From Albidovulum denitrificans (GTDB taxonomy: Bacteria; Pseudomonadota; Alphaproteobacteria; Rhodobacterales; Rhodobacteraceae): a stretch of DNA of 64,000 nucleotides. The number at the start of each line of letters is the position of its first letter. The stretch's first letter is position 1. The notes beneath the pieces are model-generated. The model was not told the origin of the DNA, did not search any database, and saw only the letters and a program-made list of their open reading frames with translations. The stretch lies in the NCBI RefSeq assembly GCF_002973535.1, contig NZ_PVEP01000001.1, positions 62,001 to 126,000 of the forward strand, read 5' to 3'. The position numbers were made by a program, and so were the translations under genes. Below are positions 18,784 through 28,429 of the stretch, in pieces.

Positions 18784-20607
18784 ATGGCCGATCACAACGA
18801 CACTTCTTCCCGCGACGCCGCGCCCGCCCGCACCGGCAGACCGGCCGACAATCTGGTCTGGCGGCTGATGAAGGACGGCCTGCGCTCGCAGGGTTGGGTC
18901 TATGCCATCGGCATCGCCGCCATGGTCGCCGTCGCCGCCACCTCGGCGCTGACCGCCTGGGTGATGGAGGTGATCATCGACGCCCTGACCGACAGCGGCA
19001 ACCGGGCGCGGGTCGCGGGGGTTGCGGTGCTGGTCATGGCGATCTTCGCGGGCAAGGGCATCGCGACCTATATCCAGACCGTCGCGATGGCGCGGGCCGG
19101 GAACCGCATCGTCGCGGCGAACCAGTCGCGGCTTTACCGCAAGCTGATCCAGCAGGGCGTGTCCTTCTTCACCGTCACCGACAGTTCCGACATCCTTCTG
19201 CGCGTGACCCAAAGCGCGCAGCGGGCGCGGGCGCTCATCGACCTATTGGTGACCTCGCTGGTGCGCGATCTTCTGACGCTCGTCGGGCTGATCGTGGTGA
19301 TGGTCTATCAGCAGCCGGTGCTGTCGATGGTTTCCCTCATCGTCGGGCCACTGGCGATGATCGGCATCCGCGCGATCCTGAAGCGGGTGCGCGGCATCGT
19401 CGCCAAGGAACTGATGTCGCTGGGCGAAATCATGAAGGTGATGCAGGAAACCGCGAAGGGCATCCGCGTCATCAAGATCTTTTCCATGGAACCGACGATG
19501 ACCGACCGGATGGAGGATGCCATCGTCGCGGTCGAACGTCGGTCGAACGCCGTGGTGCGGCTTCAGGCGATCACCAGCCCGCTGATGGAAACGCTGTCGG
19601 GCTTTGCCATCGCGCTTGTGGTCTGGGTCAGCGCCCTTGGCCTTTTCGGGGGGGAGCCGACATCGCCCGGTCAGCTCATGTCCTTCGTCACCGCGCTTCT
19701 GATGGCCTATGAACCGGCCAAGCGGCTGATGCGGATGCGCGTCGCGGTCGAAAGCAACCTGGTCGGCGTGCGCATGATGTATGAGCTGATGGACCAGGAC
19801 GATACGCTGACCGAGGCGCCGCACGCCGTCGATCTGGTCCCCGGACCGGGCGCGGTGGAATTGCGCGATGTCAGCTTTTCCTATGGCGCGGGGCAGCCGG
19901 TCCTCAGCGATGTGTCGATCACCTTCCAGGCCGGTGTCACCACCGCGCTCGTCGGCCCCTCGGGCAGCGGCAAGTCGACGCTTCTGAACCTTGTCATGCG
20001 GCTTTACGATCCGACCGGGGGCGCGGTTCTGATCGACGGGCAGGATATCTCCGGTCTCACCTTCGACAGCCTGCGCCATCGCATGTCCTTCGTCGGGCAG
20101 GACACGTTCCTTTTCTCGGCCTCGGTGGGCGAGAACATCCGCGTCAGCCGCCCCGATGCCACGGATGAAGAGGTCTTCGCTGCCGCCCGCGCCGCCAACG
20201 CGCATGAGTTCATCCTGGCGCTGCCGCAGGGCTATGACACGCCGGTGGGCGAAAACGGCGCCTTCCTGTCGGGCGGGCAGCGCCAGCGGCTTTCCATCGC
20301 CCGCGCCATTCTGCGCCGGGGGGAGATCCTGCTTCTGGATGAGGCGACAAGCGCGCTCGACGCGACGTCCGAGGCGGCGGTGAAAGAGGCGCTGCGCCAT
20401 CTGACCGCGGGCGTGACCTCAATCGTCATCGCCCACCGCCTGTCCACGATCCTCGAAGCCGACCGCATCGTCGTGCTGGATCAGGGCCGGATCGTCGAAA
20501 CCGGGACGGCGGCGGAGCTGCTTCAGCAGGACGGCGTCTTCCGCGACCTTTTCGAAAAGCAGTTCGGCGGGACCGAGCTTCTGGGGATCGAGACCCCGCA
20601 GGGCTGA
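18784..20607 (+). CDS. ABC transporter, fused permease/ATPase (MsbA/BmrA-type exporter)
   Basis: A 607-residue half-transporter with an N-terminal ABC-type exporter membrane domain (about six helices, residues 30-320) and a C-terminal ATPase. The nucleotide domain has Walker A GPSGSGKST, the Q loop GQDTFLFS, the signature [15 protein letters not shown], Walker B ILLLDEATSALD and the switch His in IVIAHRLSTI. It would work as a homodimer exporting lipids, drugs or peptides; the substrate cannot be told. I start at ATG 18784 (MADHNDTSSRD), ignoring an open extension to 18685 that lacks a ribosome site. It is convergent with the following gene with 26 bp between stops. Confidence 0.9.
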   Translation: MADHNDTSSRDAAPARTGRPADNLVWRLMKDGLRSQGWVYAIGIAAMVAVAATSALTAWVMEVIIDALTDSGNRARVAGVAVLVMAIFAGKGIATYIQTVAMARAGNRIVAANQSRLYRKLIQQGVSFFTVTDSSDILLRVTQSAQRARALIDLLVTSLVRDLLTLVGLIVVMVYQQPVLSMVSLIVGPLAMIGIRAILKRVRGIVAKELMSLGEIMKVMQETAKGIRVIKIFSMEPTMTDRMEDAIVAVERRSNAVVRLQAITSPLMETLSGFAIALVVWVSALGLFGGEPTSPGQLMSFVTALLMAYEPAKRLMRMRVAVESNLVGVRMMYELMDQDDTLTEAPHAVDLVPGPGAVELRDVSFSYGAGQPVLSDVSITFQAGVTTALVGPSGSGKSTLLNLVMRLYDPTGGAVLIDGQDISGLTFDSLRHRMSFVGQDTFLFSASVGENIRVSRPDATDEEVFAAARAANAHEFILALPQGYDTPVGENGAFLSGGQRQRLSIARAILRRGEILLLDEATSALDATSEAAVKEALRHLTAGVTSIVIAHRLSTILEADRIVVLDQGRIVETGTAAELLQQDGVFRDLFEKQFGGTELLGIETPQG

Positions 20608-20633
20608 TCCGCCCCACCTGACACCGCCGCCCC

Positions 20634-22247
20634 TTAAACGCCGCCGTCGAAGGGTTCGAAGCTTTTCGAACTCGACCGCCGCCAGCGCTTGAGATAGCCG
20701 AAGCGGTCGTCATCCTCACGCAAGAGGAACCCTTCGGGCATGTAGGGATAGACATCCTCGCCCGTGACCATGTCGCGGTCCTTTTCGCGCATCAGAAGGT
20801 GGTGGGGCAGGAAATCGCTGGGATGGGTCAGACCCGCCGCGCCGGTCATGTCGCCAAGCGCCTTCATCGTGTTCTTGTGGAAGTTGTAGACCCGTTCCGC
20901 CTTGTCCGGCACCACCAGCGCGCGGTAGCGGTCGGGGTCCTGCGTCGTGACCCCGGTCGGGCAGTGGTTGGTGTGGCAGGCCTGCGCCTGGATGCAGCCG
21001 ATGGCGAACATGAAACCGCGCGCCGAATTGGCCCAGTCGGCGCCAAGGGCCAGCGCCTTGGCGATGTCGAAGGAATGGATCAGCTTGCCCGAGGCGCCGA
21101 TCTTCACCCGGTCGCGCAAGCCCACGCCGCGCAGCGCGTTATGGGCGAAGGTCAGCCCCTCGACCAGCGGCATCCCCATGTGGTTGGCAAATTCCAGCGG
21201 CGCCGCCCCGGTGCCGCCTTCCTTGCCGTCCACGACGATGAAATCCGGCGTGATCCCGGTTTCCAGCATCGCGCGCAGGATGCACATGAATTCGCGCCGG
21301 TGGCCGATACAAAGCTTGAAGCCCACCGGCTTGCCCTTGGCCAGCTCCCGCATGTGCTGGATGAATTCCATCATCTCGATCGGGGTCGAGAAGGCGGAAT
21401 GCGACGCGGGGGAGATGCAGTCCTTGCCCATCGGCACATCGCGCGCCTCGGCGATCTCGGGCGTGATCTTGGCGGCGGGCAGCATGCCGCCCTGACCGGG
21501 CTTGGCGCCCTGGCTCAGCTTCAGCTCCACCATCTTCACCTGATCCTCGGCGGCGACGGCGGCGAATTTGTCGGCGTTGAAGCTGCCGTCATGGTTGCGG
21601 CAGCCGAAATAGCCTGATCCCAGCTCGAACACGATGTCGCCGCCGCCCTCGCGGTGATAGCGGCTGATCCCGCCTTCGCCGCTGTCATGGTAGAAATTGC
21701 CCCGCTTCGCGCCCTTGTTCAGCGCCAGGATCGCATTGGCCGACAGCGCCCCGAAGCTCATCGCCGAGATGTTGTAGATCGAGGCGCTGTAGGGCTGGGT
21801 GCAATCCGGCCCGCCGATGGTCAGGCGAAAGTCGTTATCCTTGATCTTGCGCGGCCGGATCGAATGGGTCAGCCATTGGTAGCCGCTGTCATAGACCCGT
21901 TTCTTGGTGCCGAAGGGGCGCTTGTCCTCGACGTTCTTGGCGCGCTGGTAGACGATGGCGCGCGCCTCGCGCGAAAACGGCACCTCTTCCTCGTCGCCCT
22001 CGATCAGGTATTGGCGAATCTCCGGCCGGATCAGTTCGAAGAAATAGCGCACATGGCCAAGGACCGGATAGTTGCGCAGCACCGCATGATTGGTCTGCGC
22101 CATGTCGCGAAACCCGACAAGCGACAGAAAGACGAAAAGAATCGCGGGGATCAGCGTCCAGTCGGTCCAGAAGAGCGCCACCACCGAGACCAGCGCCAGA
22201 ACGATGCAGATTATGAGCGGTGAGAACCGCAAATAGGCTGAATGCAT
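20634..22247 (-). CDS. FMN-binding glutamate synthase family protein, membrane-anchored
   Basis: A 537-residue protein matching the central/FMN domain of glutamate synthase but lacking the N-terminal glutaminase and C-terminal domains of GltB. Two hydrophobic stretches in residues 8-45 suggest a membrane hairpin. The flavin barrel is visible from about 150 on: ISAMSFGALSANAILALNKGAKRGNFYHDSGEGGIS, GAKPGQGGMLPAAKIT, FIVVDGKEGGTGAAPLEFANHMGMP, KIGASGKLIHSFDIAKALALGAD. CIQAQACHTNHCPTGV carries the three cysteines that bind a 3Fe-4S cluster in glutamate synthases. The physiological reaction of this subfamily is not established. It is divergent from marR. Confidence 0.85.
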   Translation of the reverse strand: MHSAYLRFSPLIICIVLALVSVVALFWTDWTLIPAILFVFLSLVGFRDMAQTNHAVLRNYPVLGHVRYFFELIRPEIRQYLIEGDEEEVPFSREARAIVYQRAKNVEDKRPFGTKKRVYDSGYQWLTHSIRPRKIKDNDFRLTIGGPDCTQPYSASIYNISAMSFGALSANAILALNKGAKRGNFYHDSGEGGISRYHREGGGDIVFELGSGYFGCRNHDGSFNADKFAAVAAEDQVKMVELKLSQGAKPGQGGMLPAAKITPEIAEARDVPMGKDCISPASHSAFSTPIEMMEFIQHMRELAKGKPVGFKLCIGHRREFMCILRAMLETGITPDFIVVDGKEGGTGAAPLEFANHMGMPLVEGLTFAHNALRGVGLRDRVKIGASGKLIHSFDIAKALALGADWANSARGFMFAIGCIQAQACHTNHCPTGVTTQDPDRYRALVVPDKAERVYNFHKNTMKALGDMTGAAGLTHPSDFLPHHLLMREKDRDMVTGEDVYPYMPEGFLLREDDDRFGYLKRWRRSSSKSFEPFDGGV

Positions 22248-22387
22248 GACTGTCTCCCTGTCGCGGCCGTTTCACGGCCCTTGATCGTGGTTTCCCCAGC
22301 TTCGCCCGAAATTCGGGCAGGCCGCAACCCGCCGCGACCATGCGCCCGAAATATAAACGCTTCGTGTCCGGCTTCGCCCTTGATTGG

Positions 22388-22399
22388 TAAGCATGCTTA
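22388..22399. promoter_or_regulatory. MarR-type operator upstream of marR-emrAB
   Basis: TAAGCATGCTTA is a perfect 12-bp palindrome ending 15 bp before the marR ATG. Its position and type fit autorepression by the adjacent MarR protein. There is no other palindrome of this quality in the intergenic region. Confidence 0.7.
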
Positions 22400-22414
22400 T
22401 ATTATGTGGCGCTT

Positions 22415-22894
22415 ATGAAAACGATCAAGACAAACACGCTCGGCTTTCTTCTCCACGACGCATCGCGCCTTCTGCGGCGGCGGTTCGAGGCGCGGGGGCA
22501 GCGGCACGGCCTGTCCTCCGCCCAGTGGCGGCTTCTGGTTCACCTGATCCGGGAAGAGACGGCCTCGCAGGCGCGGATCGCGGAACTGCTTGAGATTGAG
22601 CCGATCTCCGTCTCGCGCCTTGTTGACCGGATGGAGCAGGCAGGCTGGGTGGAACGCGGCAGCGACCCGACCGACCGCCGGGTGCGGCTTCTCCACCCGA
22701 GCCAGAAGGCGCTCGATGCCTTTGCCGAGGTTCGCGACATCGCGGGCGAGGTCTATGACTGCGCGCTTCACGGGCTGGACGCGGCGGAACGCGCGCTTCT
22801 GATGCGCGGGCTTGAGACGGTGGTGGCCAATCTGGGCCAGATGGAATTGGACGATGCCGCCGAGGCGGCGGCACGAAAAGGGGCGGCGGAATGA
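22415..22894 (+). CDS. MarR family transcriptional regulator of the efflux operon
   Basis: A 159-residue winged-helix MarR repressor. The DNA-binding core is AQWRLLVHLIREETASQARIAELLEIEPISVSRLVDRMEQAGWVERGSDPTDRRVRLLHPSQKA (residues ~35-98), with the recognition helix EPISVSRLVDRM and the wing DPTDRRVR. It probably represses its own operon with emrA and emrB through the palindrome at 22388-22399 and is released by small phenolic or drug-like ligands, as in the EmrR/MprA system. I use ATG 22415; there is no clear ribosome site, so the message may be nearly leaderless. GTG at 22406 is an alternative. The stop overlaps the emrA start (ATGA). Confidence 0.9.
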   Translation: MKTIKTNTLGFLLHDASRLLRRRFEARGQRHGLSSAQWRLLVHLIREETASQARIAELLEIEPISVSRLVDRMEQAGWVERGSDPTDRRVRLLHPSQKALDAFAEVRDIAGEVYDCALHGLDAAERALLMRGLETVVANLGQMELDDAAEAAARKGAAE

Positions 22895-24006
22895 ACGCGG
22901 TGACGAAGAAAAGCGATGTGACAAGTGGCGCCCAACCCGCCGACGCGGCCCCTGAGCCGAAGAAGAAACGCGCCCGCCGTTTCGCGCTGATGCTGGCGCT
23001 GCCGGTGATGCTGGCGCTTGGCGGCGGCTATGTCTGGTTCACCGGCGGGCGTTATGAGACGACGGAAAACGCCAACCTCCAGCAGGCGCGCGTCTCGATC
23101 AGCGCCGCGGTTTCGGGCCGCGTCACCGCTGTCATGGTCCATGACGACAGCGTCGTGAAGGCGGGCGATCCGCTGTTTCAGGTCGATCGCGAACCCTACC
23201 GGATCGCACTGGAACAGGCCAGTGCGGCGCTGGCGGCGGCGCGGCTGAACGTGCAGCAGATGCAGGCCGCCTATGCCAAGGCCGTGGCGCAGGACGACGC
23301 GGCGGCAAGCGACCTGAGCTATTATCAGACCGACTACGACCGCCAGAAGGCACTTTCGGACAAGGGCGTCATCACCGCCTCGGGCCTCGACGCCGCCGAA
23401 CGCGCCCTTCTGAGCGCGCGTGAGGGCAAGGCGGCCGCCGATCAGGCGGTGCAGGCCGCGCTCGCTGCCCTTGGCGGCAAGGCCGACATCGACATCGAAA
23501 CCCATCCCGCCGTCCTCGCCGCGCTGGCCGCGCGCGATCAGGCGGCCTATAACCTCGACCGGACGCTGGTGACCGCGCCCGCCGACGGGATCGTGGCACA
23601 GGCGGCCTCCTTCCGGGTCGGCGAATACGTCACCCCCGGCAGCGGCCTTTTCGCGCTGGTCGAGACCGGGGAAACCTGGGTCGACGCGAATTTCAAGGAA
23701 ACCCAGCTTGGCCAGATGCAGGTCGGGCAGGCGACGACGGTCGAATTCGACACCTATCCCGGCCGCGACTTCAAGGCCCGTGTCACCGCCATCGGCGCCG
23801 GGACGGGGGCGGAGTTCTCGCTGATCCCGGCGCAGAACGCGACCGGCAACTGGGTGAAGGTCACGCAGCGCATCCCGGTCCGCATCACGCTTGACGCGGG
23901 CGAGGAACTTCCGCTTTTGCGCACGGGGATGAGCGCGAGCGTCACCGTCGATACCCAGTCCGAACCCGGCACCGCGATGGCCGGCACGGTCCCCGCCGCC
24001 GAATAG
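22891..24006 (+). CDS. emrA: HlyD/EmrA-type membrane fusion protein
   Basis: The periplasmic adaptor of a tripartite drug-efflux pump, 371 residues. One transmembrane helix lies at about residues 27-50 (FALMLALPVMLALGGGYVWF) after a charged cytoplasmic start. The lipoyl/biotinyl-like half-motifs flank a coiled-coil hairpin: AAVSGRVTAVMVHDDSVVKAGDPLFQVD before it, and TLVTAPADGIVAQAASFRVGEYVTPGSGLFALV after it. The hairpin (residues ~100-205) is long and Ala-rich. It would join the MFS pump to an outer-membrane channel, which is not encoded here. The gene overlaps marR by 4 bp and is followed by emrB after 12 bp. Confidence 0.92.
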   Translation: MNAVTKKSDVTSGAQPADAAPEPKKKRARRFALMLALPVMLALGGGYVWFTGGRYETTENANLQQARVSISAAVSGRVTAVMVHDDSVVKAGDPLFQVDREPYRIALEQASAALAAARLNVQQMQAAYAKAVAQDDAAASDLSYYQTDYDRQKALSDKGVITASGLDAAERALLSAREGKAAADQAVQAALAALGGKADIDIETHPAVLAALAARDQAAYNLDRTLVTAPADGIVAQAASFRVGEYVTPGSGLFALVETGETWVDANFKETQLGQMQVGQATTVEFDTYPGRDFKARVTAIGAGTGAEFSLIPAQNATGNWVKVTQRIPVRITLDAGEELPLLRTGMSASVTVDTQSEPGTAMAGTVPAAE

Positions 24007-24018
24007 GACCGCCCGCCG

Positions 24019-25560
24019 ATGTCCGCCGACCATCACGAGATCGACCACACCAAGATCCCGCACAAGGGCCTCATCACGATCTCGATCATGCTCGGGACCG
24101 TGATGCAGGTGCTGGACACCACCATCGCCAACGTCGCGCTGCCCTCGATGACGGGCGATCTTGGCGCCTCGCCCGACACGATCAACTGGGTGCTGACCTC
24201 CTATATCGTCGCGGCGGCGATCATGACGCCGCTGACCGGCTGGATTTCCGACCGCATCGGGCGGAAGGAATTTTTCCTGATCTCCATCGCGGGCTTCGTC
24301 GCCGCCTCTGTCGCCTGCGCAGGGGCGTGGAGCCTGTCGTCGATGGTCTTCTTCCGCCTCATGCAGGGCGTCTTCGGCGCCGCCATCGTGCCGCTGTCGC
24401 AGACCTTCCTTCTCGACATCAACCCGCGCGAACGGCACGGGCAGGCGATGGCGATGTGGGGCGCGGGGATCATGGTCGGCCCGATCATCGGCCCGACGCT
24501 GGGCGGCTGGCTGACCGAAAGCTTCAACTGGCGCTGGGTCTTCCTCATCAACCTGCCGGTGGGTATCCTCGCCCTTCTGGGCTGCATGGCCTATCTGCCG
24601 GGCCTGCCCAAACGCCGCCGCAGCTTCGATTTCTTCGGTTTCGCCATGCTCGCGCTTGGTATCGGGGCGCTGCAACTGATGCTGGACCGGGGCGGAGAGG
24701 TGGACTGGTTCGCCTCATGGGAGGTGTGGATCGAACTGGCCGTGGCGCTGTCGGGCTTCTGGGTCTTTGTCGTCCATATCCTGTCCTCGAAGGCCCCCTT
24801 CGTCGATCCGCGCATGTTCGCCGACCAGAACTTTGCCGCGGCCCTTGTCTTCATCTTCATCATCGGCGTGATCCTTCTGGCAAGCCTCGCGCTGCTGCCG
24901 CCGATGCTGGCGCATATCTTCGGCTATCCGACCATCACCACCGGCTTCGTCATGGCCCCGCGCGGGGTCGGGACGATGATTTCCATGATCGCCGTCGGGC
25001 GGCTGGTCCACCGGGTCGATGCGCGCATTCTGGTGATGACCGGCCTCAGCCTGACCTCGGTCTCGCTTTACATGATGATGGGCTTCACCCCCGACATGAA
25101 CGAATGGCCGATCGTCTGGAGCGGGGTGGTCCAGGGCCTTGGCCTCGGCCTTGTCTTCGTGCCGCTGACCACGCTGGCCTATGCGACGCTTGAGCCGAAG
25201 TTCCGCGCCGACGCGGCGGCCTTCTTCAGCCTCGTGCGCAACATCGGGTCGTCCATCGGCATTTCCATCGTCTCGGCGCTTCTGGTCCATAACACGCAAG
25301 TCAACCATGCCGAGTTGTCGGCGGGGATGACGCCCTACAACCCGGTGCTGCGCCATGCCCTGCCGGGCGCGGTGATGGGCGATCCAACGTCCCTGTCCGC
25401 GCTTGACGGGCTGGTGACGAAACAGGCGCTGATGGTGGCCTATGTGGACGACTTCAAGTTCATGTTCATCGTCACGCTGATCGCGATGGGGCTGGCGCTG
25501 TTCCTGCGCCCGCCGGCAAAGAGGCCGACCGGGATCGACGCCGCCGCGATGGCGGAGTGA
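24019..25560 (+). CDS. emrB: DHA2-family MFS multidrug efflux permease (EmrB-type)
   Basis: A 513-residue inner-membrane drug:proton antiporter with about 14 transmembrane helices. Typical DHA2 motifs are LDTTIANVALPSMTGDLGAS in the first helix, WVLTSYIVAAAIMTPLTGWISDRIGRKEFF (motif A), QGVFGAAIVPLSQTFLLDINPRERHGQAMAMWGAGIMVGPIIGPTLGGWLTE (motif C) and FFSLVRNIGSSIGISI near the end. It partners EmrA encoded just upstream. The stop codon directly abuts the stop of ugpC on the other strand, so the two operons converge with no intergenic space. Confidence 0.93.
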   Translation: MSADHHEIDHTKIPHKGLITISIMLGTVMQVLDTTIANVALPSMTGDLGASPDTINWVLTSYIVAAAIMTPLTGWISDRIGRKEFFLISIAGFVAASVACAGAWSLSSMVFFRLMQGVFGAAIVPLSQTFLLDINPRERHGQAMAMWGAGIMVGPIIGPTLGGWLTESFNWRWVFLINLPVGILALLGCMAYLPGLPKRRRSFDFFGFAMLALGIGALQLMLDRGGEVDWFASWEVWIELAVALSGFWVFVVHILSSKAPFVDPRMFADQNFAAALVFIFIIGVILLASLALLPPMLAHIFGYPTITTGFVMAPRGVGTMISMIAVGRLVHRVDARILVMTGLSLTSVSLYMMMGFTPDMNEWPIVWSGVVQGLGLGLVFVPLTTLAYATLEPKFRADAAAFFSLVRNIGSSIGISIVSALLVHNTQVNHAELSAGMTPYNPVLRHALPGAVMGDPTSLSALDGLVTKQALMVAYVDDFKFMFIVTLIAMGLALFLRPPAKRPTGIDAAAMAE

Positions 25561-26646
25561 TCAAAGCCGCTTGCCGGTTTCCGGCTCGAACAGGTGCAGC
25601 ATGTCGCGGTTCGGGACGACATGGATCGGCCGGCCGGGATGCAGGTCCAGATGCCCTGGCACCCGCACCACAAGGCTGTCGGGCGCGACCGCCGTCAGCC
25701 GCCCATGCGCATAGGCATCCGCGCCCAGCGTTTCGACCGCGTGAACCACGACCGGGAAACTGCCCGCCATGCCGTCACGGCTGAGCGTGAAGTGTTCCGG
25801 CCGGATGCCCAGCAGCACCGTCTTGCCCGGCCCGACTGATGCGGGCAGCCGGTCCGGCAGCCCGATCTCCGGCCCGCCGTCAAGGATCACGCCATTGCCC
25901 GCCGCATTGATCCGCGCGGGCAGGATGTTCATCGCGGGCGACCCGATAAAGCCCGCGACGAAGGTGTTCGCGGGCCGGTCGTAGATCGCCATCGGCGTGT
26001 CGATCTGTTCGGCGACGCCCGCATTCATCACGATCAGCCGGTCGGCCAGTGTCATCGCCTCGACCTGATCATGCGTGACGTAAAGCGAGGTGATGCCGAC
26101 GGTGCGCTGCAACTCCTTGATCTGAAGCCGCATCTGGACGCGCAGCTTGGCGTCGAGGTTCGACAGGGGTTCGTCGAACAGGAACGCCGCCGGATCGCGG
26201 ACCAGCGCGCGGCCCATCGCCACCCGCTGCCGCTGTCCGCCCGACAGCGCGCGGGGCTTGCGGTCCAGATAGGGCAGAAGGTCCAGCATCTCTGCCGCGC
26301 GGCGCACTTTTTCGGCGCGCTCCGCCTTGGGCAGCCCCGCGATCTTCAGCCCATAGCCCATGTTGTCCGCGACCGTCATATGCGGGTAAAGCGCGTAGTT
26401 CTGGAACACCATGGCGATGTCACGCGCGCGCGGTTCCAGATCGTTCACGACCGTGCCGCCGATCTCGATCACGCCGCTGCTGATCGCCTCAAGCCCCGCC
26501 ACCATGCGCAAAAGCGTGGACTTGCCGCAGCCCGACGGGCCGACGATCACCACGAATTCCCCGTCCTCCACGTCGATGGAGACGCCATGGATCACCTCGG
26601 TCTTGCCATAGCTCTTGCGGACATCTTTCAGCGATAGGGTGGCCAT
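25561..26646 (-). CDS. ugpC: sn-Glycerol-3-phosphate ABC transporter ATP-binding protein
   Basis: The ATPase of the Ugp importer, 361 residues. The nucleotide domain has Walker [10 protein letters not shown], the Q loop [13 protein letters not shown], the signature [20 protein letters not shown], Walker [16 protein letters not shown] and the switch His in THDQVEAM. The C-terminal ~120 residues form the TOBE-type regulatory domain ([23 protein letters not shown]) found in the UgpC/MalK group. On sequence alone it could serve other sugars; the UgpB-like partner argues for glycerol-3-phosphate or its diesters. Its ATG overlaps the ugpE stop by one base, making it the last gene of ugpBAEC. Confidence 0.92.
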   Translation of the reverse strand: MATLSLKDVRKSYGKTEVIHGVSIDVEDGEFVVIVGPSGCGKSTLLRMVAGLEAISSGVIEIGGTVVNDLEPRARDIAMVFQNYALYPHMTVADNMGYGLKIAGLPKAERAEKVRRAAEMLDLLPYLDRKPRALSGGQRQRVAMGRALVRDPAAFLFDEPLSNLDAKLRVQMRLQIKELQRTVGITSLYVTHDQVEAMTLADRLIVMNAGVAEQIDTPMAIYDRPANTFVAGFIGSPAMNILPARINAAGNGVILDGGPEIGLPDRLPASVGPGKTVLLGIRPEHFTLSRDGMAGSFPVVVHAVETLGADAYAHGRLTAVAPDSLVVRVPGHLDLHPGRPIHVVPNRDMLHLFEPETGKRL

Positions 26647-27509
26647 TACTTCTCGGTCTCCACAAGTCCCTTGACGAACCAGCGCTGCATCAGGACGACG
26701 ATCAGCACCGGCGGCAGGATCGCCAGCACCGCCGTGACCATCACCAGATGCCAGGGCGTATCGGCATCGGCGAAGGAAATCATCTTCCGAAGCGCGATGA
26801 CGATGGTGTTCATCTCATTCGAATTCGTGACCAGAAGCGGCCAAAGGTACTGCGTCCAGCCATAGATGAAGAGGATCACGAACAAGGCCGCGATATTGGT
26901 CGCCGAGAGCGGCAGCAGAATGTCGCGGAAGAACCGCCACGGCCCCGCACCATCGACCCGCGCGGCCTCCAGCAGCTCATTCGGGATGGTCATGAAGAAC
27001 TGGCGAAACAGCAGCGTGGCGGTGGCCGAGGCGATCAGCGGCAGGATCAGCCCGGCATAGGTGTCGATCAGGTGAAGTTGCACCATGACCTTGTAGGTCG
27101 GCAGGATGCGCACCTCGACCGGCAGCATAAGCGTGATGAAGATCAGCCAGAACATCGCCATGCGCAGCGGAAAGCGGAAGAAGACGATGGCATAGGCGGA
27201 GGCCATGGAGATGATGATCTTGCCGACCGCGATCCCCAGCGCCACGATGGTGGTGTTCAGCAACAGCCGGTCCACGCTGACCCCGCCGATGCGCCCGATG
27301 CCGCCTGCCAGCGCCTCATGATAGTTCTGATAGGCCTCTGGTCCGGGGATCAGGGGCAGGGGCGGGCGCAGGATGGTTTGCAGCGAATGGGTCGATGCGA
27401 CCGCGACATAGTAGATCGGAAAGGCCACCACGACCGCGCCGAGGATCAGGAACAGATGCGCCGCGATCCGCCCCGACCGCGATGCGCCGACCATGTCATG
27501 TTCAGCCAT
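26646..27509 (-). CDS. ugpE: sn-Glycerol-3-phosphate ABC transporter permease UgpE
   Basis: A 287-residue inner-membrane permease with six predicted helices. The EAA loop that docks on the ATPase reads [21 protein letters not shown]. The [45 protein letters not shown] stretch is characteristic of UgpE. It pairs with UgpA to form the channel. Its start overlaps the ugpA stop by 8 bp, and its stop overlaps the ugpC start. Confidence 0.92.
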   Translation of the reverse strand: MAEHDMVGASRSGRIAAHLFLILGAVVVAFPIYYVAVASTHSLQTILRPPLPLIPGPEAYQNYHEALAGGIGRIGGVSVDRLLLNTTIVALGIAVGKIIISMASAYAIVFFRFPLRMAMFWLIFITLMLPVEVRILPTYKVMVQLHLIDTYAGLILPLIASATATLLFRQFFMTIPNELLEAARVDGAGPWRFFRDILLPLSATNIAALFVILFIYGWTQYLWPLLVTNSNEMNTIVIALRKMISFADADTPWHLVMVTAVLAILPPVLIVVLMQRWFVKGLVETEK

Positions 27510-28383
27510 AATGCACCCTCCGTTCGATAAACCGGAACTGGAAGGCGGTCAGGCCGATGACGATCGCCATCAGGATCACCGATTGCGCGGCCGAGGAGCC
27601 AAGCTGAAGGTTCACGAAACCGTCGTTATAGACCTTGTAGACCAACGTTTCGGTCGCCTTGCCGGGGCCGCCGCCGGTCACCGCATGGATGATGCCGAAG
27701 GTATCAAAGAGGGCATAGACGCCGTTGACCACCAAGAGGAAAAAGCTCGTCGGTGCCAGAAGCGGGAAGACGATGGTCCAGAACCGCCGCCGACTGCCCG
27801 CCCCGTCGATGGCCGCCGCCTCGATCAGCGATTTCGGGATCGCCTGAAGGCCTGCCACGAAGAAGAGGAAATTGTAGCTGATCTGCTTCCAGCTTGCCGC
27901 CGCGATCACAAGCCCCATCGCCTGCTTGCCGTTCAGAAGCGGGTCCCAGTCGATGCCCATCTGCTTCAAGGGCCAGGCGAGCGAGCCGAAAGACGGGTTG
28001 AACATGAAAAGCCACAGCATCCCCGCGATGGCGGGCGCGACCGCATAGGGCCAGATCAGGACGGTGCGGTAAAACCCCTTGCCACGCACGACCTTTTCCG
28101 CCTGCACGGCAAGGAAAAGCGCCACCGCCATGGAGAAAAACGCGGTCAGGATCGAAAACACCACCGTCACCTGAATCGCGTTCAGATAGGCCGGATCGGC
28201 CAGAACCTTGCGGAAATTGGCAAGGCCCACGAAGGTGGTTTTCAGGCCAAAGGCATCCTCGCGCAGCGTCGATTGCCAAAGCGCCTGAACTGCGGGCCAG
28301 TAGAAGAAGACAAGCGAGATCAGAAGCTGCGGCGCGATCAGCAGCCAGGGCAGGACACGATGGGGGAAGGTGGCGCGGTTCAT
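27502..28383 (-). CDS. ugpA: sn-Glycerol-3-phosphate ABC transporter permease UgpA
   Basis: A 293-residue MalF-type permease with six helices. The EAA loop is [24 protein letters not shown]. Other recognisable stretches are [24 protein letters not shown] near the N-terminus and [35 protein letters not shown] near the C-terminus, both typical of UgpA. I start at the ATG at 28383 ([23 protein letters not shown]); the open frame upstream to 28479 covers the intergenic gap and the end of ugpB. It lies 46 bp after ugpB. Confidence 0.93.
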   Translation of the reverse strand: MNRATFPHRVLPWLLIAPQLLISLVFFYWPAVQALWQSTLREDAFGLKTTFVGLANFRKVLADPAYLNAIQVTVVFSILTAFFSMAVALFLAVQAEKVVRGKGFYRTVLIWPYAVAPAIAGMLWLFMFNPSFGSLAWPLKQMGIDWDPLLNGKQAMGLVIAAASWKQISYNFLFFVAGLQAIPKSLIEAAAIDGAGSRRRFWTIVFPLLAPTSFFLLVVNGVYALFDTFGIIHAVTGGGPGKATETLVYKVYNDGFVNLQLGSSAAQSVILMAIVIGLTAFQFRFIERRVHYG

Positions 28384-28429
28384 GTCAGGAAAGGCCGCGC
28401 CCGAACGGGGCCGGGCGCGGCCATGGACC

